The notes beneath the pieces are model-generated. The model was not told the DNA's origin, made no database searches, and saw only the letters and a list, made by a program, of their open reading frames with translations. The position numbers and the translations under genes are program-made. From Acidobacteriota bacterium (GTDB taxonomy: Bacteria; Acidobacteriota; Vicinamibacteria; Vicinamibacterales; UBA2999): DNA of 64,000 nucleotides. The stretch lies in contig CANIBQ010000008.1 of assembly GCA_947465645.1 (NCBI GenBank), positions 1 to 64,000 on the forward strand. The letters run 5' to 3'. Shown in pieces: positions 15,130 to 24,214 of the stretch. How positions within the stretch are numbered: the stretch's first letter is position 1; the number at the start of each line of letters is the position of its first letter.

Positions 15130-17636
15130 TTGACGGTCACCACCGGCACCGGCGCGAACTGCAACGGGATGGTCGTGCCTCGAGGCCCGGTCGCCGCACC
15201 GGTCACCGCCAGGTTCGCGCTCCCGCCGCCAATCGCGTCAAACAGGATCGCGGAGAGCAGCCCCGTCCCCGCCACGCCGGTCGGGTCGCCAGTGCGCATG
15301 ATCGCAATATCGATCCGTCCCGACGCCGGGTCCACCTGCTGCGTAAAGGTGGCCGCGATGCCCCCGGTCCGCATGAAGCTGCCTTCCTGCACGGCCCGCA
15401 CCCGCACCGCGGATGGATTGAATGTCACGGTCAACGACACGCCCGACACGAGCGATGCGCCCGAGATCGACACGGGCACCGTGTACGGGCCGGCCCCGAC
15501 GCGGAATTCCGGGCCCGGCGGCGACAGGATGATTTGCCCACCGGTCACGACTGCCGGCGCGGCTACAGCGGCGCCGGCCGTGGGCGCGCCGGGCTGCGCC
15601 GCGAGCGGTGCGCTCTGCCCTGGAGGCGTCAGCAACGATGACGGACCCTGCGGTGCCGCGGGCGCCGGCTGTGCGGGCGCGGCGGGAAGGGTGGTGGTCC
15701 CGGGGATCTGCGAGCTCCCCGGCGGCACGACGACGACACCGCCGCCTGGTGCAGCAGAAGGCTGGCCCGCCGCTGGGAACGGAGGCGTCGGAACAGGCGG
15801 CGTCACCGCCGGTTGCGTGATCACCGCTTGCGTCTGCCCTCCGTCGCTGGCCGTGCCACCGATCAGCGGCGGCGGGCCGCCGAGCCCGAGGCTCTGCTGC
15901 GTGCCGATGAAGATCGGGCTGACATCCTGCAGCGAGAGCTCCTGCGTGCGGACGATCCGCGGCGTCAGCAGGATGACGATGTCGGTCTGCCGGATCTCGT
16001 TGTCGTTAGACGCGAACAGCGTTCGAAGAATCGGCAGCCGGATGAGCCCGGGGAGCCCGCGCAGCACGCGCCGCTCTTCTTCGCGCAGCAGCCCGGCCAG
16101 CAGGTTCGCTTCCCCGTCGCGCAGCCGGAGCCGGGTCGTGATCTTCCTCGAGCCGAACGACGGCAGGGTCTGTCCGGCGATGGTGATGTCCTGGCCGCGC
16201 GTGCTGTTCTCGACGGTCAGATCGAGGATGACGTCACCCTCGATGGTGACCCGCGGGGTCACCTGAATGTTCACGCCCACCGGCTTGTAGTTGAACGAAG
16301 TCAGCGGGTTGAAGTTGGCGCCGCCCTGTGCCACCGGGGTGAACACGGTCGCGGGCACCGGGATCTCGTCGCCGAGGTTCAGGGTGATCTGCTGGCCTTC
16401 CGCCCCGCGGAGCTGGGGCTTGGCGATCAGCCTGGTCTCCGAATCGGTCTCGAGGAACCGGACCACCGCGGACGGCACCGACAGGTAGAAATCGGCCGTC
16501 GAGATCCCGCGCGTGACGGTATTCAGGTTGAACGGGCGCGGCGTCAACGACCCGCTGTCGGCCGCCGGCGTGCCGGTGCCGGTCCCCGTCGACGCGCGCG
16601 GGTCGGCCTCCGGCGAGAACGCACCGCTCACCGCGAAGTTCGAGAGGTCGATGCCGAACAGCTTGGCCCGGGCGCGGTTGACCTCCAGGATCTGGACGTC
16701 GATCACCACCTCGGCGCGCGGGTTGTCGTTCTGGTCGATGATCCGCTCGATGATCGCGACGACGTTGGCCGACGCGCGAACGGTGATGGTGTTGTTGGTC
16801 TTGTTCGCCACCAGCTGCGGCGCCACCGCCAGCTGCGGAATCCGGATGACGGTGTTGAGGATCTGTGCCACCTCGGTGGCGTCGGCGTGCGAGATGAAGA
16901 ACTTCCGGATCACCTGCTCTTCGTAGAGCGCGCGCTTCTGCGCGTTGTCCGGGATCACCATGATGGTGCGCTCGTTCACCGCCTTGTAGAACAGCTGGTT
17001 GGCCGACAGGATCTGGTTGAGCGCCTGCTCCAGGGTGACGCCGCGCATGTTCACGGAGTAGGTGCGGTCCTGGTAATCGCGCTCGTAGGTCACGTTGATG
17101 CCGGTCGCCATCCCGATGAAGTTCAGGATGTCGCGCAGGCTGGCGTTGGGGATGACGACGTCGATCGGCTCGCGCGAGGCGGGATTGAGGAGCGGCTCCG
17201 GGGTCTGCCTCGCCGCCGTCTGGAGTTGTGAGAGCGTGGGCGCGCGGCGAGCGGCCTCCGCCTGGTCGCGGATCCGCCGCTCGATCTCCAGCACCTTGGC
17301 CGCGACCTGCCGGTTGGTCGGGTCGAACTCGCTGGCGCGGCGGTACTCGCGGTGCGCATCTTCGAGCTGCCCGCGCGCCTCGAACACGCGCGCCTGGTCG
17401 AGGTGCGCCGTGGACGCGTTGATCATCGCCCGCTCGAGCGCGATCTGGTAGTCGGCCCGGTCGGGGTTCTGCTGGACCGCCTGGCGGTAGTAGTCCACCG
17501 CCGCGTCCCAGTCGCCGGCGCGCGCCGCGCTCTCGCCGCGGCCGAACGCCCGGCCCGCCGCGCAGCCGGCCAGCAGCCCGCACAACAGCACCAGTGCTAC
17601 AAGCCGCGTCTTACCCGTTGTCTGAAGTCGGAGCAT
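15126..17636 (-). CDS. Secretin (GspD/PilQ-like) lipoprotein with TPR and C-terminal cohesin-like domain
   Basis: 836-residue outer-membrane channel of the hybrid secretion system. Domain order: lipobox LLAGC with Cys25; two or three TPR-type helical repeats (about 28-120, DWDAAVDYYRQAVQQNPDRADYQ-type); an STN/N0 domain (about 150-215, VVIPNASLRDILNFIG); one N1-type domain (RKFFISHADATEVAQILN); the secretin barrel (about 310-600, VVIDVQILEVNRARAKLFGID to TDIVILLTPRIV). A Pro/Ala/Gly-rich linker (about 605-690) precedes a final 120 residues resembling a cohesin/dockerin-partner beta-sandwich (VGAGPYTVPVSISGA...VSLTVTFNPSAVRV). GspD and PilQ normally lack such a domain. The start overlaps the upstream gene by one base. 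Confidence 0.88.
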   Translation of the reverse strand: MLRLQTTGKTRLVALVLLCGLLAGCAAGRAFGRGESAARAGDWDAAVDYYRQAVQQNPDRADYQIALERAMINASTAHLDQARVFEARGQLEDAHREYRRASEFDPTNRQVAAKVLEIERRIRDQAEAARRAPTLSQLQTAARQTPEPLLNPASREPIDVVIPNASLRDILNFIGMATGINVTYERDYQDRTYSVNMRGVTLEQALNQILSANQLFYKAVNERTIMVIPDNAQKRALYEEQVIRKFFISHADATEVAQILNTVIRIPQLAVAPQLVANKTNNTITVRASANVVAIIERIIDQNDNPRAEVVIDVQILEVNRARAKLFGIDLSNFAVSGAFSPEADPRASTGTGTGTPAADSGSLTPRPFNLNTVTRGISTADFYLSVPSAVVRFLETDSETRLIAKPQLRGAEGQQITLNLGDEIPVPATVFTPVAQGGANFNPLTSFNYKPVGVNIQVTPRVTIEGDVILDLTVENSTRGQDITIAGQTLPSFGSRKITTRLRLRDGEANLLAGLLREEERRVLRGLPGLIRLPILRTLFASNDNEIRQTDIVILLTPRIVRTQELSLQDVSPIFIGTQQSLGLGGPPPLIGGTASDGGQTQAVITQPAVTPPVPTPPFPAAGQPSAAPGGGVVVVPPGSSQIPGTTTLPAAPAQPAPAAPQGPSSLLTPPGQSAPLAAQPGAPTAGAAVAAPAVVTGGQIILSPPGPEFRVGAGPYTVPVSISGASLVSGVSLTVTFNPSAVRVRAVQEGSFMRTGGIAATFTQQVDPASGRIDIAIMRTGDPTGVAGTGLLSAILFDAIGGGSANLAVTGAATGPRGTTIPLQFAPVPVVTVK

Positions 17637-18199
17637 TATTGTCCTGCCAGCCGGACGGTCTGCCGTCCGCGGCCGTCGGTATATGCAAACTCTGCCGCGT
17701 CGGGGCCGATCCGCAGCAGACGGTATCGACCTTCGATGATATCGCCTTCCTTTCCGTAGAAGACGTTCCCGCGGCCATCGCTGAGGATCGCCACCCGCCC
17801 GGCCTGCGCCGGCGCTTCGACCAGCCCGATGAAGCGCAGCGGAATCGGCGGGAGCGGCGGCGGACCCGCGGGCACCGGAGGCCCGGTCAACACCGGCGGC
17901 GGAGGCGGGGCGCTCACCCGCCGTGCCCCGCCTCCGGACGAGGGCGGCGCGACTCGCGCCTGGAAGCGGAAGGGGTTGCGTTCGGCGGCGTCCATCTCGC
18001 CGCGATCGCCCTTGAGCAGCTCGAGCTTCACGTCCGCGACCGGAATGCCCCGCGCGCCGCGTGCGGTCGATGCCGTCGTCGACGGCGCAACCCCTGCCGC
18101 AGCTGGCGGCTCGGGGTCGCTATTCATGTAGAAGACGCCCGCGACGATCGCCACGAGGCCAGCCGCCAGCAGCGCCTGGCGCTGTACCTTCGGGGTCAT
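17636..18199 (-). CDS. PilP/GspC-like single-pass pilus or secretion assembly protein
   Basis: 187 residues. One N-terminal membrane helix (about 8-25), a Pro/Ala-rich periplasmic linker, a box DAAERNPFRF typical of GspC/PilP proteins just before the folded part, and a C-terminal homology-region beta domain (PLRFIGLVEAPAQAGRVAILSDG...VFYGKEGDIIEGRYRLLRIG). In PilP and GspC this domain binds the secretin N0/N1 domains. Position between PilO and the secretin is that of pilP. Ends overlap both neighbours (4 bp with PilO, 1 bp with the secretin). Sequence identity to characterised PilP is low, so the assignment rests on architecture and order. Confidence 0.72.
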   Translation of the reverse strand: MTPKVQRQALLAAGLVAIVAGVFYMNSDPEPPAAAGVAPSTTASTARGARGIPVADVKLELLKGDRGEMDAAERNPFRFQARVAPPSSGGGARRVSAPPPPPVLTGPPVPAGPPPLPPIPLRFIGLVEAPAQAGRVAILSDGRGNVFYGKEGDIIEGRYRLLRIGPDAAEFAYTDGRGRQTVRLAGQ

Positions 18200-18783
18200 G
18201 ACGGCGGGGTCCGGTAATACGTGGACAGCTCCAGGGTCACGACCAGCGCGCCGCCTTCAGCTCCCTCGCCGAGCTCGACGTTGTCGATGACGACAAATTC
18301 AGGGGCGCTTTCCAGCTGATGGATGAAGGTGCGGAAGTCAGCGTAGGTCCCGGTCAATTCCAGCTCGATCTGCAGCCGGGTCAGGGTGCTGCCGCGCGCG
18401 GTGATCGGCGTGAACGACGCGTTCTCGTACTGCAGGCTCGACTCGCGCGCGAGCTGCGCGAGTCGCAGATACGTGAGGCGCCGCGCCCCGGTCAGATCCT
18501 TCGGCAGCACCTCGGCGTAGAACGTGCCCAGCTCGGTGGACGCGCGCGCCTTCCCGGTCAGCGTGCCCGAGGCCTGCGCGTGCTCGGCGCGGGCCTGCGC
18601 CAGCGCCTGTTCCGCCGCCTGGTCGCGCTCGGTGATGTTGGCGACGCGCTGCGACAAGGGATACACGACCAGCGCGTAGGCGAGCACGTTGATTACGAGG
18701 ATGACGGCCAGCGGCACGACCAGGCGCCGGTGCTCGGCGACCACGCGCCGCACCAGGGCCGTGCCGTGGGTCGAGTCGATCAC
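18196..18783 (-). CDS. pilO: PilO/GspM-like inner-membrane alignment protein
   Basis: 195 residues. One membrane helix (about 22-42, LVVPLAVILVINVLAYALVVYPL), a coiled coil (about 45-85), then a ferredoxin-like periplasmic domain with LQIELELTGTYADFRTFIHQLESAPEFVVIDNVELG, characteristic of PilO. PilO pairs with PilN to link the cytoplasmic PilM ring with PilP and the secretin. It overlaps pilN and the PilP-like gene by 4 bp each. Confidence 0.85.
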   Translation of the reverse strand: MIDSTHGTALVRRVVAEHRRLVVPLAVILVINVLAYALVVYPLSQRVANITERDQAAEQALAQARAEHAQASGTLTGKARASTELGTFYAEVLPKDLTGARRLTYLRLAQLARESSLQYENASFTPITARGSTLTRLQIELELTGTYADFRTFIHQLESAPEFVVIDNVELGEGAEGGALVVTLELSTYYRTPPS

Positions 18784-19349
18784 GGCGTCACCCCCCGCGC
18801 GGGCGACACGTAGGTTCCCTCGACAACGGCCTCGATCAGCCCGGCGTCGTTGGTCTGCTGCTGCACCGGCAGCACGTCGTGGAAGTAGCTGCGGCCCTCG
18901 AGCGCCTCGATGAACGCGTCGAGATCCTCCGCGCGGCGCGCCTGCACGCCGATGGCGACGACGAACACGTCGCGTTCGAGACGGGGCCGGACGGCGGTCA
19001 TGCGGACGTCCGGGGGCAGCGTCCCCTCGAGCTGCGAAAACAGCTCGGACCAGGAAAAGGCGCGCTGGTCGATGATGCCGTTGGCCTCGCGGGCGGCGTT
19101 GGCCACCACCGTCAGCTCCTGCGGATTGACCTGCGCCCGCGCCTGCGCCGCTTCACCGCGAAGCCGCGCCGCCTCCGCTTCGGCCTCCGTCGCGTGGGCG
19201 CCGAGCGTCCGCTGGCTCGCCGCGAGCCGGACGATCTGCACGACGTTGAACAGGGTGACTGCCAGCACCAGGCCAGCGACGATGCCGAGCGCGATCTGCA
19301 CCGCGCGCACGTTGTAGAACGGCTTGGTCGACAGGTTGGTGCGCAGCAT
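18780..19349 (-). CDS. pilN: PilN-like fimbrial assembly protein
   Basis: 189 residues. Starts with the PilN signature MLRTNLSTKPFYN, whose N-terminal LxTxPFxN peptide inserts into PilM. A membrane helix (about 18-40), a coiled coil rich in Ala/Glu (about 50-90) and a ferredoxin-like periplasmic domain (SWSELFSQLEGTLPPDVRMTAVRP...FIEALEGRSYFHDVLPV) follow. The start overlaps the pilM stop by one base. Together with PilM, PilO and the PilP-like protein it forms the inner-membrane platform. Confidence 0.87.
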   Translation of the reverse strand: MLRTNLSTKPFYNVRAVQIALGIVAGLVLAVTLFNVVQIVRLAASQRTLGAHATEAEAEAARLRGEAAQARAQVNPQELTVVANAAREANGIIDQRAFSWSELFSQLEGTLPPDVRMTAVRPRLERDVFVVAIGVQARRAEDLDAFIEALEGRSYFHDVLPVQQQTNDAGLIEAVVEGTYVSPARGVTP

Positions 19350-20317
19350 CAGGCGGTGACCCCCGTCCGGTAGGTGCGCGCCAGCATCCCGGCGAGCGGC
19401 GCCAGCGCCGCCATGATGTCCGGGGTCATCGTGATGCGATCGTTGAGCGGAGCGACGCGGGTCGGATCGATCGGCTCGACCGCCACGCCCAGCCGCTCTT
19501 CGAGGTTCTTGCGGGCCAGGTCCACGGCGAACGCGAGCCGGCCGCTGCCGCCCAGCAGCACGCGGCTGAAGCCCGTGCCCTCGAGCCGGTCCTGGTAATA
19601 CATCGCGGTCTGGTGCACGAGGTCCGCGAGCGGATCCTCCTCATCGCCCTCGATCCGGTTGCGGAAGAAGATCACGTCCTGCCCACGCAGGATCGCGATC
19701 GAGGTGTAGTCAGGACGCATGTGCACCAGCAGCCAGTCGCCGGTGGGCGCGCTGTCGGAGGCGAGAAACAGGTTGGCGACGCTGAACGTTGTCAGGTCGA
19801 CCAGGCCGGCATAGACGCCGGCGTCGCCACAGGCAGACTCGTATTCCTCGATCACATCGCGGCGCGCGAGCGCGACCACGAACTCGGCGCCGCTCGACGT
19901 GTCGCGCGTGCCCGGCGTGTAGGTGACGCAGGCGTCCTCGATCGGAAACGGCGCGGACTTCCGGACCTGCCAGCGGACCAGCTGATCGAGATCCTCGCGC
20001 TTGGAAGGCAGTTGCTCGAAGCGCACCAGCGACACCTTGGCCGCGAGGTCCGGAATAATCAGCGCGACGCGGGCGGGACGGGAACCGAGGCGCCCAAGCA
20101 CCGTCCGGATCGCACCAGTCACCGCGGCGCGGTCGACGATGTTCTGTGACGTCAGGGTGGGAACGACGGCACCCGGCGGCAGCCCTTCAATCGCGTACGA
20201 CTGCAGCGCCAGCCCGCTGCCGCGCGCCACCATGGTGGCGGCCGACACATGCCCGGCGGAAATTTCGACCGCGGCGTCGGGCGGGGGACTGGCCAGCCAT
20301 TTGGCAAGCAGGCTCAT
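19349..20317 (-). CDS. pilM: PilM-like actin-fold assembly ATPase
   Basis: 322 residues. Cytoplasmic actin/FtsA-like protein of the SHS2/ASKHA fold: AAVEISAGHVSAATM at the N-terminus, VALIIPDLAAKVSLVRFEQLPSKREDL (1B-like region), DWLLVHMRPDYTSIAILRGQDVIFFRNR (second phosphate loop region) and VLLGGSGRLAF. PilM binds the PilN N-terminal tail and couples the platform to the assembly ATPase. It overlaps gspE by 4 bp. Presence of PilM, rather than a GspL with its own cytoplasmic domain, makes the platform pilus-like. Confidence 0.86.
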   Translation of the reverse strand: MSLLAKWLASPPPDAAVEISAGHVSAATMVARGSGLALQSYAIEGLPPGAVVPTLTSQNIVDRAAVTGAIRTVLGRLGSRPARVALIIPDLAAKVSLVRFEQLPSKREDLDQLVRWQVRKSAPFPIEDACVTYTPGTRDTSSGAEFVVALARRDVIEEYESACGDAGVYAGLVDLTTFSVANLFLASDSAPTGDWLLVHMRPDYTSIAILRGQDVIFFRNRIEGDEEDPLADLVHQTAMYYQDRLEGTGFSRVLLGGSGRLAFAVDLARKNLEERLGVAVEPIDPTRVAPLNDRITMTPDIMAALAPLAGMLARTYRTGVTA

Positions 20318-21936
20318 TCGACGAAGGTCACCTTGTTGATCTCGCGGAGCGTGCTCTGCCCGAGCAGCACCTTTTCGACCGCCGACTCTCGCAGGAAGCG
20401 CATGCCCTCCTCGTGCGCCGCCCTCTTGATCTCCGAATTCGGCCGCCGCGCCAGGATCATCTCACGGATGGGATCGGTCAGGTCGAGCAGTTCGCAGATC
20501 GCGGTGCGCCCCTTGAAGCCGGTGCCGCCGCACTCCATGCACCCGGCGCCTTCGTAGAACTGGTGTGTCTTGGCGAGGTTCGGGTCGAGCGCGGACTCGA
20601 CCAGCGTTTTCGGATCCACCTTCACCGGGCGCTTGCAGTGCGGACAGATCAGCCGCACCAGGCGCTGGGCCAGGACGCAGTTCAACGCCGACACGAACTG
20701 GTACGGCTCGACGCCCATGTTCAGGAACCGGCCGAGCACGTCGACGACGTTGTTGGCGTGGACGGTGGTGAACACCAGGTGGCCCGTCAGCGCCGACTGA
20801 ATCGCGATCTGCGCGGTTTCGGGGTCGCGGATCTCGCCGACCATGATCTTGTCCGGGTCGTGCCGCAGGATCGACCGGAGGCCGCGCGCGAAGGTCAGAC
20901 CCTTCTTCTCGTTGATCGGGATCTGGGTGATCCCGGCGAGCTGGTACTCGACCGGGTCCTCGATGGTGATGATCTTGTCTTCGATCGACTTGATCTCCGA
21001 GAGCGCCGCGTAGAGCGTGGTCGTCTTGCCCGACCCGGTCGGGCCGGTCACGAGCACCATGCCGTAGGGCTCGTGGATGTACTTGCGGAAGCGCTTCAGC
21101 TCCTGCTCGGGCCAGCCGAGGATGTCGAGCCGCAGCTCGGTGAACTGTTCGCTGATCGACTCCTTGTCGAGGATGCGGATGACCACGTCCTCACCGTGCA
21201 CGCTCGGCATCACGGAGACGCGGAAGTCGATGTTCTTGCCCGGCATGCGTACCTTGAAGCGCCCGTCCTGCGGCACCCGCTTCTCGGCGATGTCGAGCTC
21301 CGCCATGACCTTGATGCGCGAGATGATCGAGCTGTGGAACTGCTTGGCGATCGGCCGCATCGCCGGCTGCAGCACGCCGTCGATCCGGTACTTCACATGT
21401 ACGGCATCCTCGCCGGTCTCGATGTGAATGTCGCTGGCCCGGCGCTGGATGGCGGTGAAGATGGTCGAGTCCACCAGCCTGATGATCGGGCTGATGTCGC
21501 TGGTCAGCCGCTCCACGGTGAGGTCGTCCTCGCCGTCGTCCTTGAGCACCTGGAGCTGGAAGCCTTCGGTGGCGTCCTCGAGCACGCGCTGCGAGCTCTC
21601 GCTCTTCTTCAGGATCGACTGGATCGCCGAGGGCGCGCCGACGGTCACCTTGACCGGGGTGCCGAGGATGACGCTCAGCTCGTCGAGCATCGGCAGGTCG
21701 GTCGGGTCGGAGACGACGATCACCAGCGACTTCCCCTCCCGGCGATGCGGGACGAACCCGTAGCGCAGCATCAGGTCGGCGGGAATCGTCCGGAACAGCT
21801 CCTGGTCGATGTGAAAGTCGTCCATGTCCACGAACTCGAGCCGGTAGCGCTCGGCCTGCTGGCGGACGCGCGCCACCTCCTGCGAGTAGTCCTCGGGCGT
21901 CTGGACGACGAGGGCGTTGGGGTCGACTGTGGACAT
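20314..21936 (-). CDS. GspE/PilB-family secretion assembly ATPase
   Basis: 540 residues; hexameric cytoplasmic motor that drives pseudopilus polymerisation. The N-terminal N1E/MshEN-like domain (about 30-120) is followed by the ATPase core: Walker A GPTGSGKTTTLYA (about 297-309), Asp box IITIEDPVEYQLAGITQ, Walker B DPDKIMVGEIRDPETAQIAI, His box TGHLVFTTVHAN, then a four-cysteine zinc finger (CPHC...CMEC). All catalytic elements are intact. The stop lies directly next to the gspF start region and it overlaps pilM by 4 bp. PilB and GspE cannot be separated by sequence alone; the operon is a mixture of both. Confidence 0.92.
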   Translation of the reverse strand: MSTVDPNALVVQTPEDYSQEVARVRQQAERYRLEFVDMDDFHIDQELFRTIPADLMLRYGFVPHRREGKSLVIVVSDPTDLPMLDELSVILGTPVKVTVGAPSAIQSILKKSESSQRVLEDATEGFQLQVLKDDGEDDLTVERLTSDISPIIRLVDSTIFTAIQRRASDIHIETGEDAVHVKYRIDGVLQPAMRPIAKQFHSSIISRIKVMAELDIAEKRVPQDGRFKVRMPGKNIDFRVSVMPSVHGEDVVIRILDKESISEQFTELRLDILGWPEQELKRFRKYIHEPYGMVLVTGPTGSGKTTTLYAALSEIKSIEDKIITIEDPVEYQLAGITQIPINEKKGLTFARGLRSILRHDPDKIMVGEIRDPETAQIAIQSALTGHLVFTTVHANNVVDVLGRFLNMGVEPYQFVSALNCVLAQRLVRLICPHCKRPVKVDPKTLVESALDPNLAKTHQFYEGAGCMECGGTGFKGRTAICELLDLTDPIREMILARRPNSEIKRAAHEEGMRFLRESAVEKVLLGQSTLREINKVTFVE

Positions 21937-23145
21937 TTATCCGATCACCGAACTGAGCTCGAAGAGCGGCATATACAGCGCCAGCACCACCATGGCGATG
22001 ACCACGCCCATGATGACGAGGATGACCGGCTCGATGAGCGTGATGAAGCGCTGGACTTCCGTTTCGATTTCCTCGTCGTAGAAATCGGCCAGGCTGTTGA
22101 GCATCTCCTGGAGCGCGCCAGTGGATTCCCCCACTTCGACCATCTTCACGGCGACGTCGGGGAACACCTTCTTGGCCAGCAGCGCGGTCGCGAAGCTCTG
22201 ACCCTCCTTGACGCGGCGGGTGACCTCGCGGATCTCCGCCGCCAGGTAGCGGTTGGTCATCGCCGAGCCGGCGATCTCCAGGGCGTTGACCAGCGGGATG
22301 CCGCCGCCGAGCAGCGTCGCGAGGGTGCGGGCGAGCTGCGAGGTCGAGAACTTGCGCGCCGTGTCGCCGGCCCACGGGATCTCGAGCAGCATCTGGTCGG
22401 CGCGCTCCCGGTGCTCCGGCCGGCGGACCCACCCGGCGATGCCCACCACCGAACCGACGACGGCGATCATGATCAGCCAGAAGTTGCTGACCACCACGTT
22501 CGAGATGCCGACGATCACGCGCGTGGAAAACGGCAGCTCGCGTCCGAAGTTGGCGTAGAACTCGGAGAAGGCCGGGACGACCTTCACGACGATGATCCCG
22601 ATCAGCCCCAGCATCAGCGTGACCAGGAGCACCGGGTAGATCAGCGCCGAGATGGTCCGGCGCCGCACCGCCCCGATCACCTTCTCGTAGGCGACATAGC
22701 GCCGGAGCACCGTGTCCAGGCTGCCGCTGCGCTCGCCCGCCATCAGCGACGCGGCATACACCGCCGGAAACAGCCCGGTGTGCTCGGCGAAGGCATCCGA
22801 CAGCGACGTGCCCGCCTTCACCTTGTCGTAGACGCCGTCGAGCACGCCCTTGAGCGTGGGATTGGAGACGCGCTGACGCAGGATGTCGAGAGACTGGACC
22901 AGCGGCATGCCCGCCTTGAGCAGCGTCGCCAGCTCCTGGTTGAAAATGAGGAATTCCTGCCGCCCGATGGTGCGGCGGCGGCCGGCGCCGAAGGCCAGGT
23001 TCTTGAGGGTGCTCCGCTGCTGCAGCGAGAGGACAAAGAGACCCTTTTCCTCCAGGTCCCGGCGCAACCGGGCTTCGCTGTCGGCTATGTAGACTCCCTC
23101 GACAATCTCGCCGCCGGCAGTGCCGAGCCTACAGCGGAATTCCAT
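21937..23145 (-). CDS. GspF/PilC-family inner-membrane platform protein
   Basis: 402 residues; polytopic protein linking the ATPase to the pseudopilus. Two GspF repeats are visible. The first contains NQELATLLKAGMPLVQSLDIL and YAASLMAGERSGSLDTVLRRYV, the second TSQLARTLATLLGGGIPLVNALEIA and VAVKMVEVGESTGALQEMLNSLADFYDEEIE. Three membrane segments are seen (about 168-190, 215-237 and 370-395). First gene of the eleven-gene operon, whose last gene ends at 11983. The ATG at 23145 starts the family N-terminus MEFRCRLGTAGGEIVEG. A TTTATAT sequence about 20 bp upstream could be a -10 region. Confidence 0.92.
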   Translation of the reverse strand: MEFRCRLGTAGGEIVEGVYIADSEARLRRDLEEKGLFVLSLQQRSTLKNLAFGAGRRRTIGRQEFLIFNQELATLLKAGMPLVQSLDILRQRVSNPTLKGVLDGVYDKVKAGTSLSDAFAEHTGLFPAVYAASLMAGERSGSLDTVLRRYVAYEKVIGAVRRRTISALIYPVLLVTLMLGLIGIIVVKVVPAFSEFYANFGRELPFSTRVIVGISNVVVSNFWLIMIAVVGSVVGIAGWVRRPEHRERADQMLLEIPWAGDTARKFSTSQLARTLATLLGGGIPLVNALEIAGSAMTNRYLAAEIREVTRRVKEGQSFATALLAKKVFPDVAVKMVEVGESTGALQEMLNSLADFYDEEIETEVQRFITLIEPVILVIMGVVIAMVVLALYMPLFELSSVIG

Positions 23146-23239
23146 CGCACCAGTGTGGCATATAAACGTGCCTCTTTAGACTGGTGACGGAGCCTGGCGG
23201 CCGTTATGAAAATGTGTGTAGCGGGGCTGCTGGACGGCG

Positions 23240-24121
23240 TTACTGGACGTAGGCGCGGAACACGCGTATCCCCAGCTCTCGGGTGTCGGTGCTGCGCAGC
23301 GCTGACACCGACGAAGGCACGAAGGTCTTGTCCACGGCGATGGTCATGTCGACCGTGTCCCCGGTCCCAAGCTGGCTGGCGCTGATCGTCACGCGCCGCA
23401 GCTCACGGGGTCCCGGGGGCAGCGTGAAGCTGTCCACGACCGTCGGACCGACGCGGATCTCCACGCGCTGCGGCTCGGTGAATGCCCCGGCGACCGGCTG
23501 GTCGGCCTGCAACAGGAACAGGACGTCGCGCCTGGGGTTCCGGAACGACAGGGTGGCTTCCTTGCGCGACCACTGCCACTCCAGTCCGGCGCCCTCGTCG
23601 GCCACCTCGGTCTCGTGCCAGCCGTCGCGGAAGACCACGAACAGGTTGTCGCTCTGCAGCCGGAGCGTGAAGTCGGCCACGTGGTACGAGCGCTGGCCGC
23701 GCGTCTCACCGGTCATCGGTAGCCGGGTCCCGGTCTTCGGCGAGAACAGTCCGACCTCGATCCGCGTGTCGCCGACGTAGGGAAACTTCGGGACGAACAG
23801 GGTGCGGGGATATTCGATCGTCGCCCCGGCCTTCCACTGCCGCGTCGGCGTGGGCGGCAGGTGATCGTCGGTCCACATCAGCTCGCCGTCGGCGTCGAGG
23901 AAGTGCACGAACACCCAGTAATCGTCGGCGAACGCCGGCGCATTGGGCGCCACGACGAAGCGGTAGGTGAGGTCCATGGGACTGCCGATGGCGGCGTCCG
24001 GCCTGGCCATGGTCACCGAGGGCGTGGCGACCGGCGGCTCGGTGTCCTCACCGCGTGAGCATGCCGCGAGGCCACAGGCGAGCACGATCGCGGGCAGCAG
24101 CCGGGCCCATGTGGATCTCAT
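23240..24121 (-). CDS. Lipoprotein of unknown function
   Basis: 293 residues. Signal peptide with lipobox LAAC (Cys21). The mature part is beta-rich, with a segment of the type FVHFLDADGELMWTDDHLPPTPTRQWKAG at residues about 72-100. This phrase recurs in proteins annotated as glycosyltransferase or carbohydrate-binding accessory domains, but I do not recognise a defined family. No catalytic motif is visible. It lies upstream of the secretion operon on the same strand with a 94-bp gap and divergent from the microcompartment gene. Function not assigned. Confidence 0.75.
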   Translation of the reverse strand: MRSTWARLLPAIVLACGLAACSRGEDTEPPVATPSVTMARPDAAIGSPMDLTYRFVVAPNAPAFADDYWVFVHFLDADGELMWTDDHLPPTPTRQWKAGATIEYPRTLFVPKFPYVGDTRIEVGLFSPKTGTRLPMTGETRGQRSYHVADFTLRLQSDNLFVVFRDGWHETEVADEGAGLEWQWSRKEATLSFRNPRRDVLFLLQADQPVAGAFTEPQRVEIRVGPTVVDSFTLPPGPRELRRVTISASQLGTGDTVDMTIAVDKTFVPSSVSALRSTDTRELGIRVFRAYVQ

Positions 24122-24214
24122 GAATAGTGGAATGATACTCCGGCTTTCTGGTACAGTGCCCGCATTCGCCGCGCCGGCGATCGAACGTACTCAGTCAGTG
24201 GGGACCGTCCAGCA

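Noticed and set aside
20146..23187. Plus-strand 1013-residue open frame opposite gspE, gspF and pilM
   Set aside because: Highly Arg/His/Asp-rich shadow translation of the opposite strand; the minus-strand genes have complete families and operon overlaps.
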